A DNA stretch of 64,000 nucleotides, taken from assembly GCA_963755055.1 (NCBI GenBank), contig CAVWIS010000048.1:60888-124887 (forward strand). Reading direction: 5' to 3'. This DNA comes from AP-16 sp963755055. GTDB taxonomy: Bacteria > Pseudomonadota > Alphaproteobacteria > Rhizobiales > Xanthobacteraceae. Positions 8,530 to 17,268 of this stretch are shown in pieces (within the stretch, counting starts at the first letter, position 1; every line of letters begins with the position of its first letter). The notes under the pieces were generated by a model. That model searched no databases, was not told the origin of the DNA, and saw only the letters and a program-made list of their open reading frames with translations. A program made the translations under genes and the position numbers.

Positions 8530-9477
8530 ATGTCCATCGCGTTGATATTTCCCGGCCAGGGCAGCCAGGCCGTCGGCATGGGAAGAGCCCTGGCCGAGAC
8601 GTTTGCGGCTGCGCGCGCGGTCTTCGACGAGGTCGATGCGGCCCTCGGCGACAAGCTCACTGCGACCATGTGGGAGGGACCGGCCGAGACCCTGACCCTC
8701 ACCGAGAACGCCCAGCCGGCCCTGATGGCGGTATCGATCGCTGCGCTGCGCGTTCTCGCTGCCGAGGCCGGCCTCGAGATCGGGCGCGATGCGGCCTTCG
8801 TCGCCGGGCACTCGCTCGGCGAATATTCAGCACTTGCGGCCGCCGGTGCGCTGACGCTCGCCGACACGGCGCGGCTGTTGCGCATCCGCGGGCGCGCCAT
8901 GCAGGAAGCGGTCCCGGTCGGCGCCGGCGCGATGGCGGCGCTGCTTGGTCTCGACCTCGATGCCGCAACCGCGATCGCGGCGGAAGCGGCCGCGGGCCAG
9001 GTCTGCCAGGCGGCCAACGACAACGGAGCCGGGCAGGTCGTGCTGTCGGGCGACAAGGCGGCGGTCGAGCGCGCGGTCGAGCTCGCCAAGGCGAGGGGCG
9101 CCAAGCGCGCCGTCATGCTGCAGGTCTCGGCGCCCTTCCATTGCGCCCTGATGCAGCCGGCGGCCGATGCCATGCGGCAGGCGCTCGCCGCCGTGACGGT
9201 GAGCCCTCCGGCGGTGCCGCTGGTCGCCAACGTGGCGGCCGGTCCGGTCACCGAGCCGGCGGAGATCGTGCGCTGCCTGATCGCGCAGGTTACCGGGACC
9301 GTGCGCTGGCGTGAATCGGTGGCCTTCATGGCCGGGCAGGGTGCCCGCACGTTCTACGAGGTCGGCGCCGGCAAGGTGCTGTCGGGCCTCGTCAAGCGCA
9401 TTGCCGAGGGCGCAACCACGATCGCCGTCGGGACGCCGGAGGACGTCGCCGCCGTCAAGACGGCGCGCGGCCGATAG
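8530..9477 (+). CDS. fabD: Malonyl-CoA:ACP transacylase
   Basis: FabD loads malonyl groups from CoA onto acyl carrier protein for fatty acid synthesis. The 315-residue protein has IFPGQGSQAVGMG at the start, the nucleophile elbow GHSLGEYSAL (catalytic Ser about residue 97), and the SAPFHCALM segment containing the catalytic His. Length and order match the family. It is followed 37 bases later by fabG and is probably transcribed from the TTGACA promoter immediately upstream. Confidence 0.96.
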   Translation: MSIALIFPGQGSQAVGMGRALAETFAAARAVFDEVDAALGDKLTATMWEGPAETLTLTENAQPALMAVSIAALRVLAAEAGLEIGRDAAFVAGHSLGEYSALAAAGALTLADTARLLRIRGRAMQEAVPVGAGAMAALLGLDLDAATAIAAEAAAGQVCQAANDNGAGQVVLSGDKAAVERAVELAKARGAKRAVMLQVSAPFHCALMQPAADAMRQALAAVTVSPPAVPLVANVAAGPVTEPAEIVRCLIAQVTGTVRWRESVAFMAGQGARTFYEVGAGKVLSGLVKRIAEGATTIAVGTPEDVAAVKTARGR

Positions 9478-9514
9478 CGGCGGCCGCGAGATATCGTCCG
9501 CGAGGAGCAACGTG

Positions 9515-10252
9515 ATGTTCGATCTATCCGGCAAGACCGCGCTGGTGACCGGCGCGAGCGGCGGCATCGGGAGCGCGATCGCGCGCGGCCTGCACCGCCA
9601 GGGCGCCGCCGTGGCGGTGTCGGGAACCCGCCGCGAGGCGCTCGACGCGCTGGCCGCGGAGCTCGGCGAACGAACCCACGTGCTGCCCTGCAACCTCGCC
9701 GACAAGGCCGACGTCGAGACCCTGGTGCCGCGCGCCGAGGAGGCGATGCGGCAGCTCGACATCGTGGTCAACAATGCCGGCATCACCCGTGACAACGTCT
9801 TCATCCGGCTGCGCGACCAGGACTGGGACGACGTCATCGCGGTCGACCTGACGGCGGGATTCCTTATCGCCCGCGCCGCGGTGCGCGGCATGATGCGCCG
9901 CCGCGCCGGCCGCATCATCGGCATCACCTCGGTGGTCGGCGTCACCGGCAATCCCGGCCAGGGCAACTATGCGGCGGCGAAGGCGGGAATGATCGGCATG
10001 AGCAAGGCTCTCGCCTACGAGGTCGCCTCGCGCAATGTCACGGTCAACTGCGTGGCTCCCGGTTTCATCGATACCGCGATGACCGGCGCGCTCAACGACA
10101 AGCAGCGCGAGGCGATCCTCGGTCGCGTGCCGGCGGGCCGCCTCGGCACGGCGGCGGACGTCGCCGCCGCGGTGGTCTTTCTCGCCTCCGACGAGGCGCA
10201 GTACGTGACCGGCCAGACGCTGCACGTGAACGGCGGAATGGCGATGATTTAA
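9515..10252 (+). CDS. fabG: 3-oxoacyl-ACP reductase
   Basis: FabG is the NADPH-dependent reductase of 3-ketoacyl-ACP in the elongation cycle. This 245-residue classical SDR has the cofactor motif TGASGGIGSAIA, NNAG, the catalytic Ser in ITSVVG and Tyr/Lys in NYAAAKAG, and ends at the usual YVTGQTLHVNGGMAMI. GAGGAG lies 8-9 bases before the ATG. It sits in the fabD-fabG-acpP-fabF cluster, which fixes its role against other SDRs. Confidence 0.95.
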   Translation: MFDLSGKTALVTGASGGIGSAIARGLHRQGAAVAVSGTRREALDALAAELGERTHVLPCNLADKADVETLVPRAEEAMRQLDIVVNNAGITRDNVFIRLRDQDWDDVIAVDLTAGFLIARAAVRGMMRRRAGRIIGITSVVGVTGNPGQGNYAAAKAGMIGMSKALAYEVASRNVTVNCVAPGFIDTAMTGALNDKQREAILGRVPAGRLGTAADVAAAVVFLASDEAQYVTGQTLHVNGGMAMI

Positions 10253-10511
10253 CCGCATTTTCGTTGATGTTCCGGGCCTCGGCGCCGCGCGCGCGAGCGC
10301 GCTGGCCAATGCCGGAGAAGTATGATAACCGATGCCCAGCCTGCTGGGGCGACCGCGCGGGCGGGGCATAACAACAGACGGTCTACCGCCGGCGGACTGC
10401 CGCTGTCATCGTCCAGCAAGACGAGGCTGCAACCACGACGAGGCCGCGCCGCAACGGCTCGGATCCGCTTGCCGAGCCGTTAGTCCATTCCGAACGCACG
10501 AGGTTGAAACG

Positions 10512-10751
10512 ATGAGTGACATTGGCGAGCGGGTGAAGAAGATCGTCGTGGAGCATCTGGGCGTCGACGCCGCGAAGGTGACGGAGAATGCCAGCTTCAT
10601 CGACGACCTCGGCGCCGACAGCCTCGATACGGTCGAGCTCGTGATGGCCTTCGAGGAGGAGTTCGGTTGCGAGATCCCCGACGACGCCGCCGAGACGATT
10701 CTGACCGTCGGCGATGCGGTAAAATTTCTCGAGAAGAACGCCAAGAGCTGA
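10512..10751 (+). CDS. acpP: Acyl carrier protein
   Basis: This 79-residue acidic protein carries growing acyl chains on a 4'-phosphopantetheine arm. The attachment Ser37 is in the DLGADSLDTVELVM motif, and the flanks match bacterial AcpP closely. GAGG lies 9 bases upstream of the start. It is preceded by a 259-base gap after fabG, so it probably has its own promoter, as is usual for this highly expressed gene; I could not settle on boxes. Confidence 0.97.
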   Translation: MSDIGERVKKIVVEHLGVDAAKVTENASFIDDLGADSLDTVELVMAFEEEFGCEIPDDAAETILTVGDAVKFLEKNAKS

Positions 10752-10957
10752 GCGCGGCGGATCGTTTGCCAGCTCCGGCGACCGCGCGGTCCGGTTCCGG
10801 GACGGCGCCGCGGCGCCGAGCAGGCCTCTTCCCGATGCCGCCGGCCGCGATCCGCACGAGCTGACGGGAAACGACGCGCCGCGATGTGAGTTTGCCGGAT
10901 GTATCGAGTGGACCTGCGTCGGCCCGGTCGAGGCATCCCGCTCCGGAGGGGTCGCAG

Positions 10958-12223
10958 ATGAGACGCGTCGTCGTCACGGGGCTCGGGATGGTGACGCCGC
11001 TCGGCTGCGGGGTCGAGCCGACGTGGCGCCGGCTGCTCGCCGGGGACAGCGGCGCCCGCCGCATCGAGACCTTCGACGTCTCGGATCTCCCCGCCAAGAT
11101 CGGCTGCATCATTCCGCGCGGCGACGGGTCGGCCGGCACCTACGACCCCGACCAATGGATGGAGCCGAAGGAGCAGCGCAAGGTCGACGAGTTCATCACC
11201 TACGCGATGTGCGCGGCCCGCCAGGCGCTCGATGATGCCGGCTGGCGGCCGACGAGCTACCAGGACCAGACCACCACCGGGGTCATGATCGGATCCGGCA
11301 TCGGCGGGATCGAGGGCATCGCCGAGACCGCGATCACGCTCAAGGAGAAGGGTCCGCGCCGGGTATCGCCGTTCTTCATTCCGGGCCGCATCATCAACCT
11401 GGCGTCGGGCTACGTGTCGATCGAGTTCGGCCTCAAGGGGCCGAACCACGCCGTGGTGACCGCGTGCTCGACCGGCGCCCACGCGATCGGCGATGCCGGA
11501 CGTCTGATCGCGCTGGGGGATGCCGACGTCATGGTGGCGGGCGGCGCCGAGTCGCCGGTCAACCGCCTGTCGCTGGCTGGCTTCGCCGCCTGCCGGGCGC
11601 TCTCCACCGGCTTCAACGAGCAGCCGACGCGTGCGTCGCGCCCCTATGACAAGGACCGCGACGGCTTCGTCATGGGCGAGGGGGCGGGCCTCGTGGTGCT
11701 CGAGGAGCGCGAGCACGCCCTGGCGCGCGGGGCCAGGATCTACGCCGAGCTGATCGGCTACGGCCTGTCGGGCGATGCCTATCATATCACCTCGCCCGAC
11801 CCCGAAGGCGACGGGGCGCTGCGCTGCATGAGCATGGCGATAAAGCGCGCCGGAATCTCGGCTGCCGACATCGACTACATCAATGCCCACGGTACCTCGA
11901 CGCCGGTCGGCGACGAGATCGAGCTCGGCGCCGTGCAACGCCTGGTCGGCAATGCGGCGAGCCGCGTCGCGATGTCGTCGACCAAGTCCTCGATCGGCCA
12001 TCTGCTGGGCGCCGCCGGAGCCGTGGAGGCGATCTTCTCGGTCCTGGCGATCCGCGACCAGGTCGTGCCGCCGACCATCAACCTCGACAATCCGTCGGTC
12101 GAGTCGCCGATCGATCTGGTTCCGCATCGTGCACAGAACCGCCACATCCATGTGGTCCTGTCCAATTCGTTCGGATTCGGGGGGACAAATGCGTCGCTGG
12201 TGTTCCGTGGCGTGGCCGATTGA
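10958..12223 (+). CDS. fabF: 3-oxoacyl-ACP synthase II
   Basis: FabF condenses malonyl-ACP with acyl-ACP. This 421-residue protein has the catalytic triad in place: Cys in VVTACSTGAHAIG, His in NAHGTSTPVGD and His in SSIGHLLGAAGAV. The start is placed at 10958 because GGAGGG (10945-10950) is 7 bases upstream; the open frame continues 24 codons further without family resemblance. It follows acpP by about 200 bases and its stop is close to the mltG start. Confidence 0.96.
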   Translation: MRRVVVTGLGMVTPLGCGVEPTWRRLLAGDSGARRIETFDVSDLPAKIGCIIPRGDGSAGTYDPDQWMEPKEQRKVDEFITYAMCAARQALDDAGWRPTSYQDQTTTGVMIGSGIGGIEGIAETAITLKEKGPRRVSPFFIPGRIINLASGYVSIEFGLKGPNHAVVTACSTGAHAIGDAGRLIALGDADVMVAGGAESPVNRLSLAGFAACRALSTGFNEQPTRASRPYDKDRDGFVMGEGAGLVVLEEREHALARGARIYAELIGYGLSGDAYHITSPDPEGDGALRCMSMAIKRAGISAADIDYINAHGTSTPVGDEIELGAVQRLVGNAASRVAMSSTKSSIGHLLGAAGAVEAIFSVLAIRDQVVPPTINLDNPSVESPIDLVPHRAQNRHIHVVLSNSFGFGGTNASLVFRGVAD

Positions 12224-12279
12224 GTTCACCCTTTCGCCATATTTGGCCTCGACGTTTCGGGTATGATCGGCCGACCGAC

Positions 12280-13638
12280 ATGAGACCTGATGCAGCCAAT
12301 ACGCGGTCTCGCGGCAACGAGACCGGTTTTCCGCTGACGGAGGATCCCGCCGCGGGGGCGCCGCGGTTCGCGACCGAACGACTGTCGCTGCGCAGCCCGC
12401 GCACCGCCTTGGAGCCTGAACGCGTGCCCGAGCCCTATCGCCCGTCGCGGCGTGCGCGCAATCCGTTCGTGGTGGCGGGAAGCGCGCTGTTCACGGTGAT
12501 CCTGCTGGTGGCGGTCGTGGCGGCCTTTGCGCTCGCCGCCGGCCGACAGCGCTTCGAGACGCCCGGACCGCTCGAAGCCGACAAGATGGTCAACATTCCG
12601 CGCGGGCTCGGACTGCGCGACATTGCCGACCTGCTCCAGCGCGAGGGCGTGATCTCGCAGAGCTGGGTGTTCATCGGCGGCGTCCTGGTGCGCAAGGCCT
12701 ATACCGATCTCAAGGCCGGCGAGTACGACTTCCGCAAGCAGGCGAGCGTCGCCGATGTGGTCAATACCCTGGTCGAGGGCAAGGTGGTGCTGCACGGTGT
12801 CACCATCCCGGAGGGCCTGACCTCCGAGCAGGTCGTCGCCCGCCTGATGGAGAGCCCGATCCTGACCGGCAACATCAAGGAGATCCCCAAGGAGGGGACC
12901 CTGCTGCCGGAGACCTACAATTTCAGCCGCGGCACTCCGCGCGAGCATCTCATCCAGCAGATGCAGCAGAAACAGCACGACATGGTGCAGCGGATCTGGG
13001 AGCGGCGCTCCGGCGACCTGCCGATCAAGACCCCGGAGCAGCTCGTGGTGCTCGCCTCGATCATCGAGAAGGAGACCGGCAAGCCCGACGAGCGCACGCG
13101 GGTGGCCGCCGTCTTCGTCAACCGGTTGAAGCAGCGGATGAAGCTGCAGTCCGATCCGACCATCATCTATGGGCTGGTCGGCGGCAAGGGAACGCTCGGC
13201 CGCCCCATCATGCGCTCCGAGATCGAGCAGCCGACGCCCTACAACACCTACGTGATCGACGGGCTTCCGCCCGGGCCGATCGCCAATCCGGGCCGCGCCT
13301 CGCTGGAGGCTGCCGCCAATCCGGCCCGGACCCGGGAGCTCTATTTCGTCGCCGACGGCACCGGCGGGCATGCATTCTCCGAGAGCCTCGACCAGCATCA
13401 GAAGAGTGTCACGCGGCTGCGTCAGATGGAGCAGCAGCAGCGGGGGGAAGCCACCAAGGAGGTCACCGACGCGCCGGCTTTCGCCCCGGTTCCCCGCGCT
13501 GGCGCTCCCGCTGCTGCGCCGCCCGCGCCGGCACGGGCGGCGACGCCGCCGCGCAACGGCGCTCCCCGCGCCGAGCAGCCGAAGAAGCGTGCCAACGCGC
13601 AGCGGCCGGCAGCCGAGCAACCCGCCCCGCAGCAGTGA
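12280..13638 (+). CDS. mltG: Endolytic murein transglycosylase MltG
   Basis: MltG cleaves nascent glycan strands in the periplasm and so limits strand length. The protein has a cytoplasmic Arg/Pro-rich N-terminus (RSPRTALEPERVPEPYRPS), one membrane helix (VAGSALFTVILLVAVVAAFA), a LysM-like region, and the YceG domain with the catalytic Glu in LASIIEKETG followed by VNRLKQRMKLQSDPT. The C-terminal 75 residues are Pro/Ala-rich. The ATG at 12280 is chosen; an in-frame TTG at 12220 overlapping the fabF stop is an alternative. fabF-mltG-yicC-gmk is a conserved order. Confidence 0.92.
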   Translation: MRPDAANTRSRGNETGFPLTEDPAAGAPRFATERLSLRSPRTALEPERVPEPYRPSRRARNPFVVAGSALFTVILLVAVVAAFALAAGRQRFETPGPLEADKMVNIPRGLGLRDIADLLQREGVISQSWVFIGGVLVRKAYTDLKAGEYDFRKQASVADVVNTLVEGKVVLHGVTIPEGLTSEQVVARLMESPILTGNIKEIPKEGTLLPETYNFSRGTPREHLIQQMQQKQHDMVQRIWERRSGDLPIKTPEQLVVLASIIEKETGKPDERTRVAAVFVNRLKQRMKLQSDPTIIYGLVGGKGTLGRPIMRSEIEQPTPYNTYVIDGLPPGPIANPGRASLEAAANPARTRELYFVADGTGGHAFSESLDQHQKSVTRLRQMEQQQRGEATKEVTDAPAFAPVPRAGAPAAAPPAPARAATPPRNGAPRAEQPKKRANAQRPAAEQPAPQQ

Positions 13639-13738
13639 CCGGGCGGACCGGTTGCGCGCTTGTGAGCGCGGATGACCGCCGCTAAGGTCGCGGCGATTGC
13701 GCTGCAAGACTCATCCGACAACCAGACGGGCCTCGACG

Positions 13739-14626
13739 ATGGTGCTGGCGAGCATGACCGGCTTCGCGCGGGCCGACGGCGTCTGCGGGGCCTATGTCTG
13801 GGCCTGGGAGCTCAGGTCGGTCAACGGCAAGGGGCTCGACGTCAGGCTGCGGCTGCCGCCCGGCTGGGACGCGGTCGATCAGCCGGTGCGCGCACGCACC
13901 GCCGAGGCGCTGTCGCGCGGCACCGTCAATGCCACGCTCTCGGTACGGCGCGAAGGCGTGCCGCCCGTTGTGCGGGTCAACGAGCCGGTGCTCGCCGCGG
14001 TGCTGTCGACCATCCGCGACATTTCGCATCGCATCGATGCCGCTCCGGCGACGCTCGACGGCATCCTGTCGCTCAAGGGCGTGATCGAGGTGATCGACGA
14101 GGACGAGCGCGAGGCCGACCGCCGCGCCGCCGAGGCGGCGGTCGTCGCGGGCTATGAGGCGGCGCTCGCGGGCCTGCGCGACATGCGCCGTCACGAGGGC
14201 GAGGCGCTGGGACGCATTCTGGCGGCGCGGCTCGCCGAGATCGCCGCTCTCGCGGCGCGCGCCGAAGCGGCTCCCGGCCGCCGGCCGGAGGCGATCAAGG
14301 CGCGGCTCGCCGAGCAGGTCGCCCAGCTGATCGGCGCTGCGGAACGGTTCGATCCCGACCGGCTGCACCAGGAGGCGATCATGATCGCCACCAAGGTCGA
14401 CGTGCGCGAGGAACTCGACCGGCTCACCGCCCATGTGGCGCAGGCGCGCCATCTTCTGGGGCAGGGCCAGGCGGTCGGGCGCCGGCTCGACTTTCTCAGC
14501 CAGGAGCTCAACCGCGAGACCAACACGCTGTGCTCCAAGTCGAACGACGTCGAGCTCACCAATATCGGGCTCGAGCTCAAGAACGTGGTCGAGCAGTTCC
14601 GCGAGCAGGTGCAGAACCTGGAGTGA
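13739..14626 (+). CDS. yicC: YicC-family endoribonuclease
   Basis: This 295-residue protein begins MVLASMTGFARADG, the YicC family signature, and ends in the DUF1732 domain (RRLDFLSQELNRETNTLCSK then LTNIGLELKNVVEQFREQVQNLE). Family members are hexameric RNases implicated in small-RNA turnover in E. coli. Its place directly before gmk (5-base gap) is conserved. The open frame extends 14 codons upstream of the chosen ATG with no resemblance to the family. Confidence 0.92.
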   Translation: MVLASMTGFARADGVCGAYVWAWELRSVNGKGLDVRLRLPPGWDAVDQPVRARTAEALSRGTVNATLSVRREGVPPVVRVNEPVLAAVLSTIRDISHRIDAAPATLDGILSLKGVIEVIDEDEREADRRAAEAAVVAGYEAALAGLRDMRRHEGEALGRILAARLAEIAALAARAEAAPGRRPEAIKARLAEQVAQLIGAAERFDPDRLHQEAIMIATKVDVREELDRLTAHVAQARHLLGQGQAVGRRLDFLSQELNRETNTLCSKSNDVELTNIGLELKNVVEQFREQVQNLE

Positions 14627-14631
14627 CCACG

Positions 14632-15288
14632 ATGGAGCGGAGCGGCGCTCACCACACCGGGACGATCTCGCGCCGCGGCCTGATGCTGGTGCTGTCCTCG
14701 CCGTCGGGGGCGGGGAAGACGACGCTGTCGCGCATGCTGCTCGACGCCGATCGCGACATCGAGCTGTCGATCTCGGTGACCACGCGAAGGCCGCGACGCG
14801 GCGAGGTCGACGGCCGCGACTATCATTTCATCGACGCCCAGGCGTTCGACGCCATGGCGGCGGCCGGCGAGCTCCTGGAGTCGGCACGCGTTTTCGACAA
14901 CTGCTACGGGACGCCCGCCGCTCCCGTCGAAGCGGTGCTGTCGAAGGGCCGCGACATGCTGTTCGACATCGACTGGCAGGGCACGCAGCAGCTGCGCGAA
15001 CGCAAACCGAAGGACCTGGTGAGCATCTTCGTGCTGCCGCCGTCGATGGCGGCGCTCGACCGGCGGCTGCACAGCCGGGCGCAGGACCCGCCGGACGTCA
15101 TCCGCCGGCGCATGGCGACCGCCGTCGACGAGATGAGCCATTGGGCCGAGTACGACTACGTCGTCGTCAACAAGGATGCAGCGCTTGCCTTCGACGGCGT
15201 CCGCGCCATCCTGTCGGCCGAGCGGCTCAAGCGCGAGCGCCAGACTGGCCTGTCCGCCTTCGTCCGCGGATTGCAGGCGGACCTCTGA
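14632..15288 (+). CDS. gmk: Guanylate kinase
   Basis: Gmk phosphorylates GMP to GDP. The 218-residue chain carries the P-loop SSPSGAGKTTLSRML, the GMP-binding TTRRPRRGEVDGRDYHF and the lid region RRRMATAVDEMSHWAEYDYVVVNKD. The start is 5 bases after the yicC stop, so the pair is probably co-transcribed. It is convergent with the alcohol dehydrogenase gene. Confidence 0.95.
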   Translation: MERSGAHHTGTISRRGLMLVLSSPSGAGKTTLSRMLLDADRDIELSISVTTRRPRRGEVDGRDYHFIDAQAFDAMAAAGELLESARVFDNCYGTPAAPVEAVLSKGRDMLFDIDWQGTQQLRERKPKDLVSIFVLPPSMAALDRRLHSRAQDPPDVIRRRMATAVDEMSHWAEYDYVVVNKDAALAFDGVRAILSAERLKRERQTGLSAFVRGLQADL

Positions 15289-15300
15289 GCGGGTTCGCCT

Positions 15301-15323
15301 CGGGGCGGAGAATGCGCGCCCCG
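15301..15323. terminator. GC hairpin between convergent gmk and alcohol dehydrogenase
   Basis: CGGGGCG (15301-15307) and CGCCCCG (15317-15323) pair over a 9-nt loop in the 40-base gap between two convergent stops. There is no U-run, so intrinsic termination is uncertain. Position and symmetry fit a bidirectional 3'-end structure. Confidence 0.35.
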
Positions 15324-15328
15324 GGGGC

Positions 15329-16384
15329 CTATTGGGTCAAGACCACGCGCCCCACGATGCGGCCGCCGCGCAGGTCGTCGAGCGTGGCCTGGGCGGCGGA
15401 GAACGGCCGCTCGGTGATCGGGATCGGCGGGATCTTTCCGCTGCGCGCCAGCGCCATCATCTCGCGCGCCTCCGCGAGCGTGCCGGTCATGGTTCCCTCG
15501 ATGGTCATGGCTTTGAGCGGGAACATGGCGACCGGGGTCGTGAAGGTGCCGCCGAGCAGCCCGGTCACCACCACCTTGCCGCCCTTGGCGAGCGCGCCCA
15601 CGGCGAACTGCAGCGAGCGCTCCGAGCCGACGAAGTCGCACGCCGCAAAAACGCCGCCGGTCGCTCCCATCAGCGCCTTGCGGGCCGCCGGATGCACCGG
15701 GTCGAACGCCGCCGCGGCGCCGGCCGCGAGCGCCGCCTCGCGCTTTGCCGGGTCGATGTCGGCGACCACCGGCGGATGGGCAAACAGCGCCTTGGCGATG
15801 GCAAGCCCCATCATGCCGACCCCGCCGAGCCCGACCAGCAGCGCCGGGCCGCGCTCCGCATGGGCGCCGAGGTGCTTGAGCGCCGAGAAGGCGGTGATGC
15901 CCGAGCACATATAGGCGGCGGCGAGCGGCGCCGGCAGCGGCGCAAAGTCGAGCAGGTAGCGCGGATGCGGCACCAGCACATGGCTGGCGAACCCGCCGTC
16001 GACCTGGACGCCGAGATGACGCGGCGCCGCGCACAGGTTCTCCTCGCCGCCGCGGCAGGCCGCGCATTGTCCGCAGCCGATCCAGGGAAATACCGCCACC
16101 TCGCGGCCCGGCGCGGCGCCGGCGGCGTCCGGCCCGGCGCTCTCGATCACTCCGGCGATCTCGTGGCCGAGCGTGAACGGCAGCGGCCGTCCGGCGCTGA
16201 CGTCGAGCTTCTTGTCGCCGCCGAGGAGAAAATAGCCGTCCTGCAGGTGGACGTCCGAATGACAGACCCCGCAGCGGCGAATGCGCACCAGCACCTCGCT
16301 GCCGGTCGGCTGCGGGCAGTCGACCACGGTCTCGCACAACGGGCTCGCATAGGCGGTCAGCGACTGGCGGGTCATCAAGGTCAT
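15329..16384 (-). CDS. Zinc-dependent alcohol dehydrogenase (MDR family)
   Basis: This 351-residue medium-chain dehydrogenase has the catalytic zinc ligands Cys in RRCGVCHSDVH and His-Glu in LGHEIAGV, the structural zinc cysteines in CGQCAACRGGEENLC, and the Rossmann motif GLGGVGMMGLAIAK. Substrate is not readable from the sequence; the family oxidises primary alcohols or reduces aldehydes with NAD(P)H. GGAGG lies 6 bases before the ATG. It is convergent with gmk and separated from rsmA by 26 bases, but its upstream ribosome site suggests it can be translated independently. Confidence 0.88.
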   Translation of the reverse strand: MTLMTRQSLTAYASPLCETVVDCPQPTGSEVLVRIRRCGVCHSDVHLQDGYFLLGGDKKLDVSAGRPLPFTLGHEIAGVIESAGPDAAGAAPGREVAVFPWIGCGQCAACRGGEENLCAAPRHLGVQVDGGFASHVLVPHPRYLLDFAPLPAPLAAAYMCSGITAFSALKHLGAHAERGPALLVGLGGVGMMGLAIAKALFAHPPVVADIDPAKREAALAAGAAAAFDPVHPAARKALMGATGGVFAACDFVGSERSLQFAVGALAKGGKVVVTGLLGGTFTTPVAMFPLKAMTIEGTMTGTLAEAREMMALARSGKIPPIPITERPFSAAQATLDDLRGGRIVGRVVLTQ

Positions 16385-16410
16385 GGGTGTCCTCCGGATC
16401 GGGATCTGCT

Positions 16411-17268
16411 CTATAGCGCCGCCCGCTCGGCCTCTGCCAGGGCCCGCGCCAGGGCGACGAAGCCCTCGACGGAAATTTCCTCGGCGCGCGCCGTCGGGTC
16501 GAGAGCGGCGGCCGCGAGCAGGGCCGCCGGATCGCCGCCCAGCGATTTCAGGCTCTGGCGCAGCATCTTGCGGCGCTGGCCGAAGGCCGCCGCGGTCACC
16601 CGCTCGAGCGCGCGGCGGTCACAGCGAAGCGGCGCCGTCCGCGGCACCAGGCGGACCAGGGACGAGGTGACCTTGGGCGGCGGCACGAAGGCGCTCGGCG
16701 CGATGTCGAACAGGATGCGCGCCTCGCTGCGCCATCCGGCGAGCACGGAGAGGCGGCCATAGGCTTTTCCGCCAGGGGTGGCGACGATCCGCTCGGCGAC
16801 CTCGCGCTGGAACATCAGAACGAGCGCCTCGTACCACGGCGGCCAGGGCTCGACGGTAAGCCAGGACACCAGCAGCGCGGTGGCGATGTTGTAGGGCAGG
16901 TTGGCGACGACGCGGACCGCGCCGTCGTCGAGATGCGGCGCGACATCGAGGGCGAGCGCGTCGCCTTCGATCACGGTCAGCCGGCCCGGGCAGCGCTCGG
17001 CGATCTCCTCGAGCGCCGCGATCGCGCGCCGATCGCGCTCGATGGCGACGACCCGCCTGGCGCCGAGCGCGAGGAGGGCGCGGGTGAGGCCGCCGGGGCC
17101 CGGCCCGACCTCGACCACCGTGATGCCCTCGAGCGGGCCGGCGGCGCGCGCGATGCGAGCGGTGAGGTTGAGGTCGAGCAGGAAATTCTGGCCCAGCGAC
17201 TTTCGCGCGGTCAGGTCGTGGCGGCGGATGACGTCGCGCAGCGGCGGCAGGCCGTCGAGCGCGCTCAT
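16411..17268 (-). CDS. rsmA: 16S rRNA dimethyladenosine transferase RsmA (KsgA)
   Basis: RsmA dimethylates A1518 and A1519 of 16S rRNA during 30S assembly. The 285-residue protein has KSLGQNFLLD, the SAM motif VVEVGPGPGGLTRALL, the acidic ERD loop and the catalytic NLPYNIAT. The ATG at 17268 overlaps the pdxA stop by four bases (ATGA), so translation is coupled. The longer open frame upstream runs through pdxA out of frame and is not coding. Last gene of the lptF-lptG-lptD-surA-pdxA-rsmA operon. Confidence 0.95.
   Translation of the reverse strand: MSALDGLPPLRDVIRRHDLTARKSLGQNFLLDLNLTARIARAAGPLEGITVVEVGPGPGGLTRALLALGARRVVAIERDRRAIAALEEIAERCPGRLTVIEGDALALDVAPHLDDGAVRVVANLPYNIATALLVSWLTVEPWPPWYEALVLMFQREVAERIVATPGGKAYGRLSVLAGWRSEARILFDIAPSAFVPPPKVTSSLVRLVPRTAPLRCDRRALERVTAAAFGQRRKMLRQSLKSLGGDPAALLAAAALDPTARAEEISVEGFVALARALAEAERAAL

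Noticed and set aside
14346..14360. GGTTCGATCCCGACC, resembling a tRNA T-loop
   Set aside because: It lies inside yicC in frame (RFDPDR) and has no acceptor stem or anticodon arm around it.
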